A model generated the notes under the pieces. That model saw only the letters and a list, made by a program, of their open reading frames with translations. It ran no database searches and was not told the DNA's origin. From positions 2,976,001 to 3,040,000 of the forward strand of contig NZ_PJMQ01000001.1 in the NCBI RefSeq assembly GCF_002846335.1: 64,000 bases of DNA, given 5' to 3'. Source of the stretch: Janthinobacterium sp. 61. GTDB lineage: Bacteria; Pseudomonadota; Gammaproteobacteria; Burkholderiales; Burkholderiaceae_D. A program made the translations under genes and the position numbers. Positions 9,061 through 20,832 of this stretch are shown piece after piece (the first letter of the stretch is position 1; each line of letters begins with the position of its first letter).

Positions 9061-9384
9061 TTAGTGTGGCGCAGCAGCGTCCACCGGCGTTTCCAGCAGT
9101 GGCGGGGTTTGTCCCTTGCGCACGATCTGCACGAAAATCTCATTCTGTTTGACCATGCCCAACTCATAGCGGGCACGCTCCTCGACGGCGCCCGTGCCAT
9201 CTTTCAGGTCGCGCACTTCGGATTCGAGCTTGGCGTTTCGCGCCTTCAATTCCATGTTCTTCTTATTGGCCACCGCCACTTGGGCTTCCATGTCGGCAAC
9301 ACGCAGCCAGCCGCCTTTACCCAGCCAGAGGGGAAATTGGATCAGCAGCAGCAGGGCTGCCAGGGCGAGCGTAATCAGGCGCAT
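9061..9384 (-). CDS. ftsB: Cell-division protein FtsB
   Basis: Bitopic divisome protein that forms a complex with FtsQ and FtsL and helps activate septal peptidoglycan synthesis. The 107 residues show one N-terminal membrane helix (about residues 3-20), a periplasmic coiled coil (about 30-62, rich in Glu/Lys/Leu heptads with [14 protein letters not shown]), and the family segment [16 protein letters not shown]. Length fits the family (about 90-110). It lies directly downstream of eno, the usual arrangement in proteobacteria, but a strong terminator separates them. Confidence 0.94.
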   Translation of the reverse strand: MRLITLALAALLLLIQFPLWLGKGGWLRVADMEAQVAVANKKNMELKARNAKLESEVRDLKDGTGAVEERARYELGMVKQNEIFVQIVRKGQTPPLLETPVDAAAPH

Positions 9385-9397
9385 GGGACATTCAGTT

Positions 9398-9425
9398 AAA
9401 AAACCGGCCGGATATCTCCGGCCGG
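9398..9425 (-). terminator. Rho-independent terminator between eno and ftsB
   Basis: Read on the minus strand, a perfect stem CCGGCCGG/CCGGCCGG with a 6-nt loop (9404-9425) is followed directly by six T residues (plus-strand A 9398-9403). It lies 20 nt after the eno stop and before ftsB, so ftsB probably receives only read-through or its own promoter. Confidence 0.85.
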
Positions 9426-9445
9426 CCAGTGGGTTTTACATCAGC

Positions 9446-12568
<3,123 letters not shown>

Positions 12569-12768
12569 CTAAAGCCCGCCTGCGGCGCTCCCCACGCGTG
12601 GAAATTTGCGCCAAATGCCGACTATCGCCCCGCTCCTGCGGTCTACGCACCACAAAATTACCCAATGGCAATAATTGAAATATTTCCAACTCCATACTTT
12701 GTGTGGGAGAGCGAACAGACCCTGCCGCGCTCCGGCCGCAAACTGGGATTTTTCAACGGAGGTACATC

Positions 12769-13176
12769 ATGAGCTACGAAGAACGCGACGCCTACGGCAT
12801 GTATGTCAACCGCGGCCACAAAGGCCCCGGCCCTGAACTGATGGGCGCCGACACCCTGATCGGCGACCATGTGCACAACGCCAAGGATGAACACCTGGGC
12901 GAAATCAAGGAAATCATGATCGACATGCGCAGCGGCAAGATCGCCTATGCTGTCATGTCGCACGGCGGCGTCTTCACCATCGGCGAAAAGCTGTTCGCCG
13001 TGCCTTGGGAAGCGCTGCTGCTCGACACCGTCAACAAGCGCTTCACCCTCAACGTCGACAAGGAACGCATCGAAAACGCGCCCGGCTTCGACACGGATAA
13101 CTGGCCGAACATGGCCGATACCACGTGGGCCAATTCCATCCATAGTTACTACGGAACGACACCACGCGAGTATTAA
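12769..13176 (+). CDS. PRC-barrel domain protein (paralogue 1)
   Basis: Protein of 135 residues with a PRC-barrel-like fold (about residues 25-100: DTLIGDHV, LGEIKEIMIDM, GKIAYAVMS, KLFAVPWEALLLD). Such domains bind RNA or protein partners in RimM and photosynthetic reaction centres; stand-alone versions are often stress-linked but lack a fixed function. The start at 12769 follows GGAGGT. It is clearly paralogous to the gene at 47374, sharing GPGP.LMG.DTLIGD and the LFAVPWE...D.VNKRF core. A long palindrome follows its stop. Confidence 0.85.
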   Translation: MSYEERDAYGMYVNRGHKGPGPELMGADTLIGDHVHNAKDEHLGEIKEIMIDMRSGKIAYAVMSHGGVFTIGEKLFAVPWEALLLDTVNKRFTLNVDKERIENAPGFDTDNWPNMADTTWANSIHSYYGTTPREY

Positions 13177-13224
13177 ACGCTGGCCTAATTTGGGGTCAGA
13201 CCCGCCGGGTCTGACCCCAGCGTT
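13176..13224. repeat. GGGGTCAGACCC palindrome, copy 1
   Basis: Perfect 12-bp arms GGGGTCAGACCC / GGGTCTGACCCC around GCC (13192-13218), nested in outer arms AACGCTGG / CCAGCGTT (13176-13183, 13217-13224). Sits between the PRC-barrel gene and the remnant receptor. One of four related copies in the window; it can form a strong cruciform or bidirectional terminator. Confidence 0.85.
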
Positions 13225-13227
13225 AAA

Positions 13228-13501
13228 TTAGAACCGGTACTCCAGCCCCGCCACATACGTCCTTCCCCGCGCCGTACTCATCGGCGTATTGTCGTTCGAC
13301 TGCGACGGCATCGAATTCAGACGGTTCAGCGCTTCCAAATAATTCTTGTTTATGGCGTTTTGCACCGACAGGCGCAAGATACGTGCTGGGCAGCTCACTG
13401 ATGTCGCACGCGCCAAACCACGCGCTGGCGATCGCGGTAGGCTGGCTGGTCTTTTCGCGCGTGTACGACAGGCGCGCATGCGCCTGCAAAAAATCGGACC
13501 A
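13228..13501 (-). pseudogene. Remnant of a TonB-dependent receptor C-terminus
   Basis: The minus strand encodes a typical receptor C-terminus in two frames. About 13378-13501 reads ...SDFLQAHARLSYTREKTS.. in one frame. From about 13382 to the stop at 13228 the adjoining frame reads RLSVQNAINKNYLEALNR ... RGRTYVAGLEYRF, ending in the barrel-terminal Phe. The switch near 13380 indicates a frameshift, and the N-terminal plug and most of the barrel are missing. It lies directly downstream of the Fur-box-preceded chaN gene on the same strand, consistent with a decayed iron or haem receptor. Confidence 0.7.
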
Positions 13502-13572
13502 ACCACCTGGCTGCCATCGAGGCGCTTGCTGGGGGAGAGTGCCGGGCTGAATGCCCGGCGGACATGCAGGAA

Positions 13573-14481
13573 CTATTTGGCACTGGCGACGGCAGTTGCC
13601 ACTGCCGGCGTGAACCACACAAAGTCCGCCTGGGACGCCAGCACCGTGGCGCCGCGCTGCGCCAGCACCAGCACGAGCGGCGCGGGGCCGCCCGTCAAGT
13701 CCTGCACGTGCAGCGGCACGCCCAGGTCCTTGTGCGCATGGTAGGCGCCGGCGATCAGCACGGCTGGCGCGGGCGCGGCCAGCAGGCGCTCGGCCATGCG
13801 GCGGTCGCGCTGCTGCTGCACCGACAACATGGCAGCCAGGCGCGGTGCGTCAATCTGGTTGTCATGCATGACACGGATGATGTCTTTCAGTTTGTCATGC
13901 ACCTTGCCATCGTTGGCCAGGTTGGAGTGCTTGCCCTGCACGGCCGGCCGGTCGACAAACAGTTGCTTTATCTCGCTGCGGTCCAGGTTGGCCGACCAGA
14001 CGGGATACGGCGCACGCATCACCGTCATCACCAGCTCGCCATATTGCTCCCATTTCCAGCTCGGTTGCCAGGCCAGCATCTCGGTCACGTGTTCGGGACG
14101 CACGACCGGGTCCGTCTGCAGCCACGGCTTGAGCTTGTCCACCCTGGCTTGCTGGTCCGGGTTCAGCATTTCCAGCAGCACGCTGCCTTGCGGACGCTGG
14201 CCCTGCAATTGCTGCACCAGCCATTGCTCGATCTGGTGATGGCTGAGCTGGTCATGCTGTTCGCCGATGATGAGCCGTGGAGCGGCGGCCAGCTGGGACA
14301 GCAATTGTTCGGCGCTCAGGCGCTGGCCGCTGCGCAGGTCGACGATCTCCCCCACCTGGCGCACGTCTTGCGCAGAAGCGGACGCGGCTGTCGTGTTGGC
14401 CAACGGTGCGACGCTGCTACAGGCGCTCAGCGCCAGCATGCAGGCGGGCAGGACAGCGGCGAGGGACAGGGGGAATTTCAT
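13573..14481 (-). CDS. ChaN-family iron-regulated lipoprotein
   Basis: Outer-membrane lipoprotein of 302 residues. The signal peptide ends in the lipobox LSAC (Cys about residue 21). The family motif GEQHDQLSHH lies near residue 73, and the conserved C-terminal segment VLIAGAYHAHKDLGVP follows. ChaN proteins bind haem and are often encoded beside TonB receptors. Here the adjacent receptor has decayed (13228-13501), leaving chaN behind. A Fur-type palindrome lies 62 bp upstream of the ATG, so iron repression is likely. Confidence 0.87.
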   Translation of the reverse strand: MKFPLSLAAVLPACMLALSACSSVAPLANTTAASASAQDVRQVGEIVDLRSGQRLSAEQLLSQLAAAPRLIIGEQHDQLSHHQIEQWLVQQLQGQRPQGSVLLEMLNPDQQARVDKLKPWLQTDPVVRPEHVTEMLAWQPSWKWEQYGELVMTVMRAPYPVWSANLDRSEIKQLFVDRPAVQGKHSNLANDGKVHDKLKDIIRVMHDNQIDAPRLAAMLSVQQQRDRRMAERLLAAPAPAVLIAGAYHAHKDLGVPLHVQDLTGGPAPLVLVLAQRGATVLASQADFVWFTPAVATAVASAK

Positions 14482-14542
14482 GGCATGGCCTTTCGGGTTG
14501 AAGCTCGCATTGCAAAATAACTACTGGCGGACATTTTAATAG

Positions 14543-14557
14543 AAATGATTCTCATTT
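14543..14557 (-). promoter_or_regulatory. Fur box upstream of chaN
   Basis: Perfect inverted repeat AAATGA-TTC-TCATTT, close to the core of the 19-bp Fur consensus built from NAT(A/T)AT repeats. It lies in the divergent region between chaN and the flavoprotein at 14670, nearer the chaN promoter. Iron-dependent control of chaN is inferred. Confidence 0.75.
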
Positions 14558-14669
14558 ACAATCAATGCACGGCATACCCTGCAATTTTTTTACACCAGGC
14601 AAAAAATCAATATAGTGCCTCGGTGAAATCCCAGGGCGCGGAGTAGAATAAAAAAAACGGAGGACTAGC

Positions 14670-16079
14670 GTGAATCAAACTGACCAGTTGGCGGTACTGA
14701 AAAAACCGCTGCCCGCATCCCTTGCTGCCGTACTTTCCCTGATCTTTGCCGACCGCTTTTCCATGACGCAAGCCGTGCGCGAGCACCATGGCCGCGACGA
14801 GTCCAGCTATCCCCCCATGTTACCGGACGCCGTCATCTTCGCCCATTCCACCGAAGAAGTGGCGGCCGCCGTCAAGCTGTGCAGTGCGCACGACGTACCC
14901 ATCATCGCCTATGGCAGTGGCACCTCGCTCGAAGGCCACGTGCTGGCCCTGCATGGTGGCGTGACGATTGATCTGTCGCAAATGAACGCCATGGTGGCCG
15001 TGCATCATGAAGACTTGACGGCCACCGTGCAGGCAGGCGTGACGCGCAAGCAGCTGAACGAGGAAATCCGCGACACGGGCCTGTTCTTCCCCATCGACCC
15101 GGGCGCCAATGCATCGCTGGGCGGCATGGCGGCGACGCGCGCCTCGGGCACGAACGCCGTGCGCTACGGCACCATGCGCGAAAACGTGCTGGCCCTGACG
15201 GTGGTGACGGCCGATGGCCGCATCATCAAGACGGGCACGCGGGCGAAAAAATCGTCGGCCGGCTACGACCTGACACGATTGTTCGTGGGCAGCGAGGGAA
15301 CGCTGGGCATCATCACGGAAGTGACGGTGAAACTGTATCCGCTGCCGGAAGCGATCTCGGCGGCCGTCTGCTCCTTCCCCGGCACGGGCGAAGCCGTCAA
15401 CGCCGTGATCCAGACCATCCAGATGGGCGTGCCCGTGGCGCGGGTCGAGTTTCTCGATGAAAATGGCGTCAAGGCCATCAATGCCTACGACAAGATGGCG
15501 CTGCCGCAAAAGCCATTGTTATTGTTTGAATTCCACGGCACGCCGGCCAGCGTGGCCGAGCAGGCGCAACTGGTGCAAGCCATCACGGCGGAGCACGGCG
15601 CCAGCGATTTCGAATGGGCCAGCCGCCCCGAAGAGCGCTCGCGCCTGTGGGCCGCGCGCCACAACGCGTATTTCGCCCTGCTGCAGATGCGCCCCGGCAG
15701 CCGCGCCATTTCCACCGATTGCTGCGTGCCTATTTCGCGCCTGGCCGAATGCATCCTGGCCACCAAGGCCGATTGCGAAGCGCAAGGCCTGGTCTACGCC
15801 ATCATCGGCCACGTGGGCGACGGCAATTTCCACGTGCAGATGCTGGTCGACCCAAATGATCCCGCCGACATCGCCCGCGCGGAAAAGGTCAACAGCGACA
15901 TGGTCACGCGCGCCATTGGCATGGACGGCACCTGCACGGGCGAACACGGCGTGGGCATGCACAAGATGGCGTTCCTGATGGAAGAACATGGCGAAGGGGC
16001 CATCGACACCATGCGCGCCTTGAAACACGCGCTGGACCCGAAGAACATCATGAATCCGGGCAAGATCGTGCGCTGGTAA
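14670..16079 (+). CDS. FAD-linked oxidase, D-lactate dehydrogenase (cytochrome)/GlcD type
   Basis: Flavoenzyme of 469 residues in the VAO/PCMH family that oxidises D-2-hydroxy acids and passes electrons to the respiratory chain. The FAD_binding_4 domain shows PIIAYGSGTSLEGH and GANASLGGMAATRASG; the C-terminal cap has the conserved metal-site histidine segment IGHVGDGNFH and the TGEHGVGMHK motif. Start is GTG at 14670 with GGAGG six bases upstream (14659-14663). D-lactate is the likeliest substrate from the length and motifs; D-2-hydroxyglutarate or glycolate dehydrogenase is an alternative. It stands alone, with a palindromic terminator downstream. Confidence 0.88.
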   Translation: MNQTDQLAVLKKPLPASLAAVLSLIFADRFSMTQAVREHHGRDESSYPPMLPDAVIFAHSTEEVAAAVKLCSAHDVPIIAYGSGTSLEGHVLALHGGVTIDLSQMNAMVAVHHEDLTATVQAGVTRKQLNEEIRDTGLFFPIDPGANASLGGMAATRASGTNAVRYGTMRENVLALTVVTADGRIIKTGTRAKKSSAGYDLTRLFVGSEGTLGIITEVTVKLYPLPEAISAAVCSFPGTGEAVNAVIQTIQMGVPVARVEFLDENGVKAINAYDKMALPQKPLLLFEFHGTPASVAEQAQLVQAITAEHGASDFEWASRPEERSRLWAARHNAYFALLQMRPGSRAISTDCCVPISRLAECILATKADCEAQGLVYAIIGHVGDGNFHVQMLVDPNDPADIARAEKVNSDMVTRAIGMDGTCTGEHGVGMHKMAFLMEEHGEGAIDTMRALKHALDPKNIMNPGKIVRW

Positions 16080-16146
16080 TAAGCCCGCAAGCAAAAACTG
16101 GGGTCTGACCCGCCGGGTCTGACCCGGCTTTGGGCTCGGGCTTATT
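16078..16146. repeat. GGGGTC-type palindrome, copy 2, acting as a convergent terminator
   Basis: Outer arms AATAAGCCCG / CGGGCTTATT (16078-16087, 16137-16146) enclose a degenerate copy of the repeat (GGGGTCTGACCC GCC GGGTCTGACCC, 16100-16125) in which the left arm carries TCTGA instead of TCAGA. It separates the convergent genes at 14670 and 16148 and touches both stop codons. Confidence 0.75.
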
Positions 16147-16147
16147 T

Positions 16148-16633
16148 TTACAGCTCCATGCGCATCGGCACAAACGCGATGCCGCCCGTCTCCACCTTCG
16201 GTCCCGTGGCGACAAAGCCCAGGCTTTCATACAGGGGCAAGGCGTAGGCCGATGAATTGACGGTAAATGCCGTCACGCCGCCCCTGGCAAGCGACGCAGC
16301 GCGGGCGGCCTGCCACAGGCGGCGCGCCATGCCGCGCCGGTGCAGGGCGCGCGGCACGAACATGTGGAACAGGTGCGTGTTGTCGCGCATGGCCACCACG
16401 CCGGCCAGCGCGCCATCGATATGCGCGAGCTGGTAATGGTAATTCGGTAGCGACAAATAGTTTTCGATGGCCGGCTGGCGGCAGTGTTCGATGAACTTTT
16501 CCGCCCCCGCGCCATCCGGGTGCAGAGTCAGAAAGGGCATCAGGTCATCGATCAGGGCAACGATGGCGGGCGCATCGGCAACCAGAGCGGGACGCAGTGT
16601 CGGTTCGGGTAAAGTAGTCATGATGATAATCAT
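16148..16633 (-). CDS. GNAT-family N-acetyltransferase
   Basis: Single-domain GNAT acetyltransferase of 161 residues. The acetyl-CoA-binding motif A region reads FHMFVPRALHRRGMARRLW (R-x-x-G-x-A type) near residue 90-110. Motif B is recognisable in NSSAYALPLYESLGFVATG. The acceptor substrate is unknown. It begins 28 nt after dnaE2 ends on the same strand and could be in its SOS-controlled transcript. An internal ATG at 16621 is an alternative start. Confidence 0.85.
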   Translation of the reverse strand: MIIIMTTLPEPTLRPALVADAPAIVALIDDLMPFLTLHPDGAGAEKFIEHCRQPAIENYLSLPNYHYQLAHIDGALAGVVAMRDNTHLFHMFVPRALHRRGMARRLWQAARAASLARGGVTAFTVNSSAYALPLYESLGFVATGPKVETGGIAFVPMRMEL

Positions 16634-16661
16634 GCCACCGTCTGGACGATATTGACAAGTA

Positions 16662-19600
16662 TCAACAGAAATCGCGGCTGCTGGTGCGCAAACGCCCCAA
16701 CAGATGCGACATGTCGACCAGGCGCTTGGCCACCAGGTTGCGCACCTGCCCTTCGCGCTGCCACACGCCGTACACCCCCAGCAGGGGCGCGCTCAACACT
16801 TCGCGCCGCTGGCTTTCCACCAGGTCGGGCCAGACGATGACGTTGACCGTGCCCGTCTCGTCTTCCAGGGTCATGAAGATCACGCCCTTGGCCGTGCCCG
16901 GCCGCTGGCGCACGGTGACGATGCCGCAGGCGCGCGCCAGCTGGCCATTCGTGTAGCTGGCAAGCGTCGCGGCGGGCAGGAAACGCTGCTCCAGCAATGA
17001 CTTGCGCAGCAGCGCCAGCGGGTGGCGGCCCAGGGTCAGGCCTTGCGCGCGGTAGTCGCTGACGATGCTCTCGCCTTCCGTGGGCGCGGCCAGCACGGGC
17101 AAGTCTTCCTCTTGTGTGGTGGCGCGCAGCAAGTCCCTGTCGGGCACGGCGCCGGCCGCCTGCCACAGCGCCTCGCGCCGGTGGCCAGCCAGCGCGTGCA
17201 GCGCGTTGCCGGCAGCGAGCACCTGCAAGTCATGACGGTCCAGGCTGCCACGCCGGGCCAGGTCGGCCACGTCAAGAAAGGCGGCGATGGAACGCGCATC
17301 CTCGATGCGCCGGGCCGCCTCCACGCGCATGCCGAACAGACTGTTCAAGCCCAGGCGCACGGCGGGCGCGGCGCCCTGCCCTCCCTGTCCTTCCCGCTCC
17401 TCCAGCGCCGCCTCCCAGCCGCTGACGGCCACGTCGACGGGCAGCACTTGCACGCCATGCCGACGACCATCCTGCACCAGTTGCGAGGGACTGTAAAAGC
17501 CCATGGGCTGGCTGTTGAGCAAGGCGCACAGGAAGGCAGCCGGTTCGTGGCATTTCAGCCAGGAACTGGCGTACGTCAGCAGGGCAAAACTGGCCGCATG
17601 CGACTCGGGGAAACCGTATTCGCCGAAACCCTCGATCTGGCTGAAGATGGCCTCGGAAAATTCTTTCTCATAGCCATTGTCCACCATGGCATCGACGATG
17701 CGGTCATGGTAATTGTTCATGCCGCCCTTGCGTTTCCAGGCCGCCATGGCGCGCCGCAACTGATCCGCTTCGCCGGGCGTAAAATCGGCGGCGATGATGG
17801 CCACCTGCATCACCTGCTCCTGGAAAATCGGGATGCCCAGGGTGCGTCCCAGCGCCTTTTCCAGGCCCTTCGGAAACTCGACCGCTTCCTTCTGCTGGCG
17901 CCGCTGCAGATACGGATGCACCATGCCGCCCTGGATGGGGCCGGGGCGCACCAGCGCCACCTCGATGACGAGGTCGTAGAATTCACGGGGACGCAAGCGC
18001 GGCAGCATGCTCATCTGAGCGCGCGACTCGATCTGGAACACGCCGATGGTGTCCGCCTGACACATCATGTCGTAAGTGGCGGGGTCTTCGCCGGGAATAT
18101 CCTGCATCCGGAATTCCTCGCCGCGCCGCGCACTCACCAGTTCCAGGGCACGGCGCAGGGCCGACAGCATGCCCAGCGCCAGCACGTCGACCTTCATCAA
18201 GCCCAGCTCCTCGAGGTCGTTCTTGTCCCACTCGATGACACTGCGCTCGGCCATGCTGGCGTTTTCGATGGGCACCAGGCGCGACAACTTGCCTTGCGCG
18301 ATGACAAAGCCTCCCGGATGCTGGGACAGGTGCCGGGGAAATCCCAGCAACTGCTGCGCCAGGCTGGCCCACTGCTGCGACAATTCCGCCTCCGGGTCCA
18401 GCCCGCATTCGGCCAGGCGCTCCAACAGATCGCGCTTGCCGTCGAACCAGCGATGCGCTTTGGCCACCTTTTCCACGATGGCCAGGTCGATCCCCAGCGC
18501 CCGGCCGCTGTCGCGCAAGGCGCTTTTCGGCCGGTAGCTGATCACCACGGCCGCCAGCGCGGCCCGCTCGCGGCCATATTTCCCGTAGATATATTGAATG
18601 ACCTCTTCACGCCGCTGGTGCTCGAAATCGACGTCGATATCGGGCGGCTCGTTGCGCTCGCGCGACATGAAGCGCTCGACCAGGCAATTGCCGCGCGCAG
18701 GGTCCACTTCCGTGATGTGCAGGCAATAGCAGACAGCCGAGTTGGCGGCCGAGCCCCGGCCCTGGCACAGGATGTTTTGCCCCCGTGCAAAGCGCACGAT
18801 GTCGTACACGGTCAAAAAATACGGCTCGTAGGAAAGGTCGGCGATCAGTTGCAGCTCGTGCTCGATCTGCTGCTGCACGTTCGCCGGGATACCCAGCGGA
18901 AAGCGGATGCGCGCGCCCGCATACGTTTCCTCGCGCAGATACGTCGCCGGCGTGTGCCCGTCCGGCACCAGCTCGTCGGGATAGTCATAGCGCAAGCTGT
19001 CGAGGGAAAATGTGCACATCCTGGCGATGCGCACGGTTTCCGCCAGCGCTTGCGGCGGATACACATTGGCCAGGCGCAAGCGCGCGCGCAGATGCTGCTC
19101 GGCATTTTGCGCCAGCGCATAGCCGCACTCGCCCACCGGCTTGCCCACGCGAATCGCGCACAGGGTGTCGAGCAAAGGCTTGCGCGAACGCACATGCATG
19201 CACACATGGCCGACGGCCACCACGGGCAAGCCCAGCGCCTGCGCGGTGTCCTGCACGGCGCTGCGGTGGGCGTCATCCTGCGCCCGCTGCAGCAAATTCA
19301 GGCCGATCCAGCTGCGCTCGCTGCCAAAGGTGGCCACCATCCACTCTCCCTGTGCGCGCACGGCTTCCGGCTGGGCCGGATAGCCGGGCAGCAAGATCAT
19401 CAGACAGCCGGGCAAACCCTGCAAATGGGCAAACTCGGGCGAGGGCACGGCGAAATCTTCGGGCGTCAGCAAATATCGCCCCTTGGCCGCCCGCGTGCGC
19501 GCCATGGTGATCAGTTCCGACAGATTGCCGTAACCGTCGCGATCCCGCACCAGCGCCAGCAAGGACAGCGCCGCACTACCGTCGGCCTGCGTCAAATGAA

Positions 19601-19817
19601 AATGCGCGCCGATAATCAGGGGAAAACCGGCCCGCTTGGCTGTCGCATGGGCGCGCACGACGCCCGCCAGCGAACATTCGTCCGTGATGGCCACCGCCTT
19701 GTAACCGAGCTGTACAGAGCGCGCCACCAACTCTTCCGCATGCGAGGCCCCATGCAGGAAGCTGAAATTGCTCAGGCAATACAACTCAGCATACTCGGGT
19801 AAGACTGCGCCCCACAT
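16662..19817 (-). CDS. dnaE2: Error-prone DNA polymerase DnaE2 (ImuC)
   Basis: C-family polymerase of the SOS mutasome, which with ImuA/ImuB performs mutagenic translesion synthesis. The 1051 residues are within the family range. The N-terminal PHP domain (YCLSNFSFLHGASHAEE) is followed by the palm with the catalytic Asp motif PDIDVDFEHQRRE (near residue 400), the GRGSAANSAVCY fingers segment, a helix-hairpin-helix region, and an OB fold near the C-terminus. A LexA box begins 15 bp upstream of the start. imuA and imuB are not adjacent but lie at 38456-40583 with their own LexA box. Confidence 0.96.
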   Translation of the reverse strand: MWGAVLPEYAELYCLSNFSFLHGASHAEELVARSVQLGYKAVAITDECSLAGVVRAHATAKRAGFPLIIGAHFHLTQADGSAALSLLALVRDRDGYGNLSELITMARTRAAKGRYLLTPEDFAVPSPEFAHLQGLPGCLMILLPGYPAQPEAVRAQGEWMVATFGSERSWIGLNLLQRAQDDAHRSAVQDTAQALGLPVVAVGHVCMHVRSRKPLLDTLCAIRVGKPVGECGYALAQNAEQHLRARLRLANVYPPQALAETVRIARMCTFSLDSLRYDYPDELVPDGHTPATYLREETYAGARIRFPLGIPANVQQQIEHELQLIADLSYEPYFLTVYDIVRFARGQNILCQGRGSAANSAVCYCLHITEVDPARGNCLVERFMSRERNEPPDIDVDFEHQRREEVIQYIYGKYGRERAALAAVVISYRPKSALRDSGRALGIDLAIVEKVAKAHRWFDGKRDLLERLAECGLDPEAELSQQWASLAQQLLGFPRHLSQHPGGFVIAQGKLSRLVPIENASMAERSVIEWDKNDLEELGLMKVDVLALGMLSALRRALELVSARRGEEFRMQDIPGEDPATYDMMCQADTIGVFQIESRAQMSMLPRLRPREFYDLVIEVALVRPGPIQGGMVHPYLQRRQQKEAVEFPKGLEKALGRTLGIPIFQEQVMQVAIIAADFTPGEADQLRRAMAAWKRKGGMNNYHDRIVDAMVDNGYEKEFSEAIFSQIEGFGEYGFPESHAASFALLTYASSWLKCHEPAAFLCALLNSQPMGFYSPSQLVQDGRRHGVQVLPVDVAVSGWEAALEEREGQGGQGAAPAVRLGLNSLFGMRVEAARRIEDARSIAAFLDVADLARRGSLDRHDLQVLAAGNALHALAGHRREALWQAAGAVPDRDLLRATTQEEDLPVLAAPTEGESIVSDYRAQGLTLGRHPLALLRKSLLEQRFLPAATLASYTNGQLARACGIVTVRQRPGTAKGVIFMTLEDETGTVNVIVWPDLVESQRREVLSAPLLGVYGVWQREGQVRNLVAKRLVDMSHLLGRLRTSSRDFC

Positions 19818-19831
19818 GATCTACCTCAATA

Positions 19832-19847
19832 CTGTATATAAACACAG
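19832..19847. promoter_or_regulatory. LexA (SOS) box between dnaE2 and the PhzF-like gene
   Basis: CTGTATATAAACACAG matches the consensus CTGT-N8-ACAG exactly. It lies 15 bp upstream of dnaE2 and 68 bp upstream of the divergent gene at 19915, so LexA may repress both. Confidence 0.9.
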
Positions 19848-19914
19848 TATATTATACGCATCTTGGATCGGGCTTATCGTTTATGCTGATGTTTTACCTT
19901 GCATCGTCTCCACC

Positions 19915-20712
19915 ATGATCGTTCATCTCTTGAAATGTTTCGGCGCCGCCCCCGGTGGCGGCAATACGGCGCTGGTCGTGGAAAACGACCATGGCAGCGA
20001 AACGGCGCGCCAGCAGTTCGCCCGCGAACGCCAGGTCAGCGCCTGCGTCTTCATCGACCGGCAAGCGGACGGCGGCATCGTGCTCGACTATTTTTATCCG
20101 CACACGCGCAGCCCCCTGTGCCTGCATGCCACCCTGGCGGCCGCACATGTGCTGCTGACGGCGCCCTGCGCCCCGGCAACCCTGACGGTGAGCACGGCCA
20201 TGCGCGGGCAAGCCTTGCTGCTGGTGCGCCGCGCGGAAGGTATGTCGCATGGATTATTTATTGGCCTGGCGCCGCAACCCTCGCCTGCCGTCATGGTGGA
20301 AAAGTATATCCCGTCAGAACTCATGGGCCAGCACATGCACTTGCTGTCGCCGCCCGTGATCGCCTCGGTCGGCAGTCCGAAGCTGCTGCTGGAAGTGGCA
20401 GACCTCACCACCCTGCGCGCGCTGCGGCCGAACCTGGAACTGATCGCCGACTGGAGCGCCTTGCACAAGGTCAACGGCTGCTATGCGTATTGCCGCACGG
20501 GCGAGAACACATACGAAGGGCGCAACTTCAACCACCTCGACCCGGCGTTGGAAGACAGCGCCACGGGCGTGGCGGCGGGCGCGCTGGCAGCGTATTTGCA
20601 ACAGTCGCTGCGCCTGCATCAGGGCCACGTGACGCAGCAACCCTGTTTGATCGACGTGCAATACAGCCCCGGGGAAATCCTGGTGGGCGGCATGGTGCAA
20701 GCGAGCACCTGA
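19915..20712 (+). CDS. PhzF-family isomerase-like protein
   Basis: PhzF-type protein of 265 residues (family about 260-300), a duplicated diaminopimelate-epimerase-like fold. Recognisable elements are the N-terminal APGGGNTALVV, the HTRSPLCLHATLAAAH segment matching the conserved G(H/P)xTLA(A/S)AH helix, and the C-terminal EDSATGVAAGALAAYL. No other phenazine genes are present, so this is a paralogue of unknown substrate. The ATG at 19915 is chosen because the upstream extension overlaps the dnaE2 promoter. It is divergent from dnaE2 and shares the LexA-box intergenic region. Confidence 0.85.
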   Translation: MIVHLLKCFGAAPGGGNTALVVENDHGSETARQQFARERQVSACVFIDRQADGGIVLDYFYPHTRSPLCLHATLAAAHVLLTAPCAPATLTVSTAMRGQALLLVRRAEGMSHGLFIGLAPQPSPAVMVEKYIPSELMGQHMHLLSPPVIASVGSPKLLLEVADLTTLRALRPNLELIADWSALHKVNGCYAYCRTGENTYEGRNFNHLDPALEDSATGVAAGALAAYLQQSLRLHQGHVTQQPCLIDVQYSPGEILVGGMVQAST

Positions 20713-20832
20713 ACGGGGCACTGCGCACCAGCGCAAGGCAAGCCAGGCGCTGAACAAAAGATAGTCAACCAGGAAACAACAGTTACAACAGATTTGTAAT
20801 AACAAAACAAAGTATCGCTGGTGGAGGATGAA

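Noticed and set aside
17022..19802. 926-codon frame opposite dnaE2
   Set aside because: Shadow of the PHP-polymerase gene; no recognisable motifs, and the LexA box and start signal belong to dnaE2.
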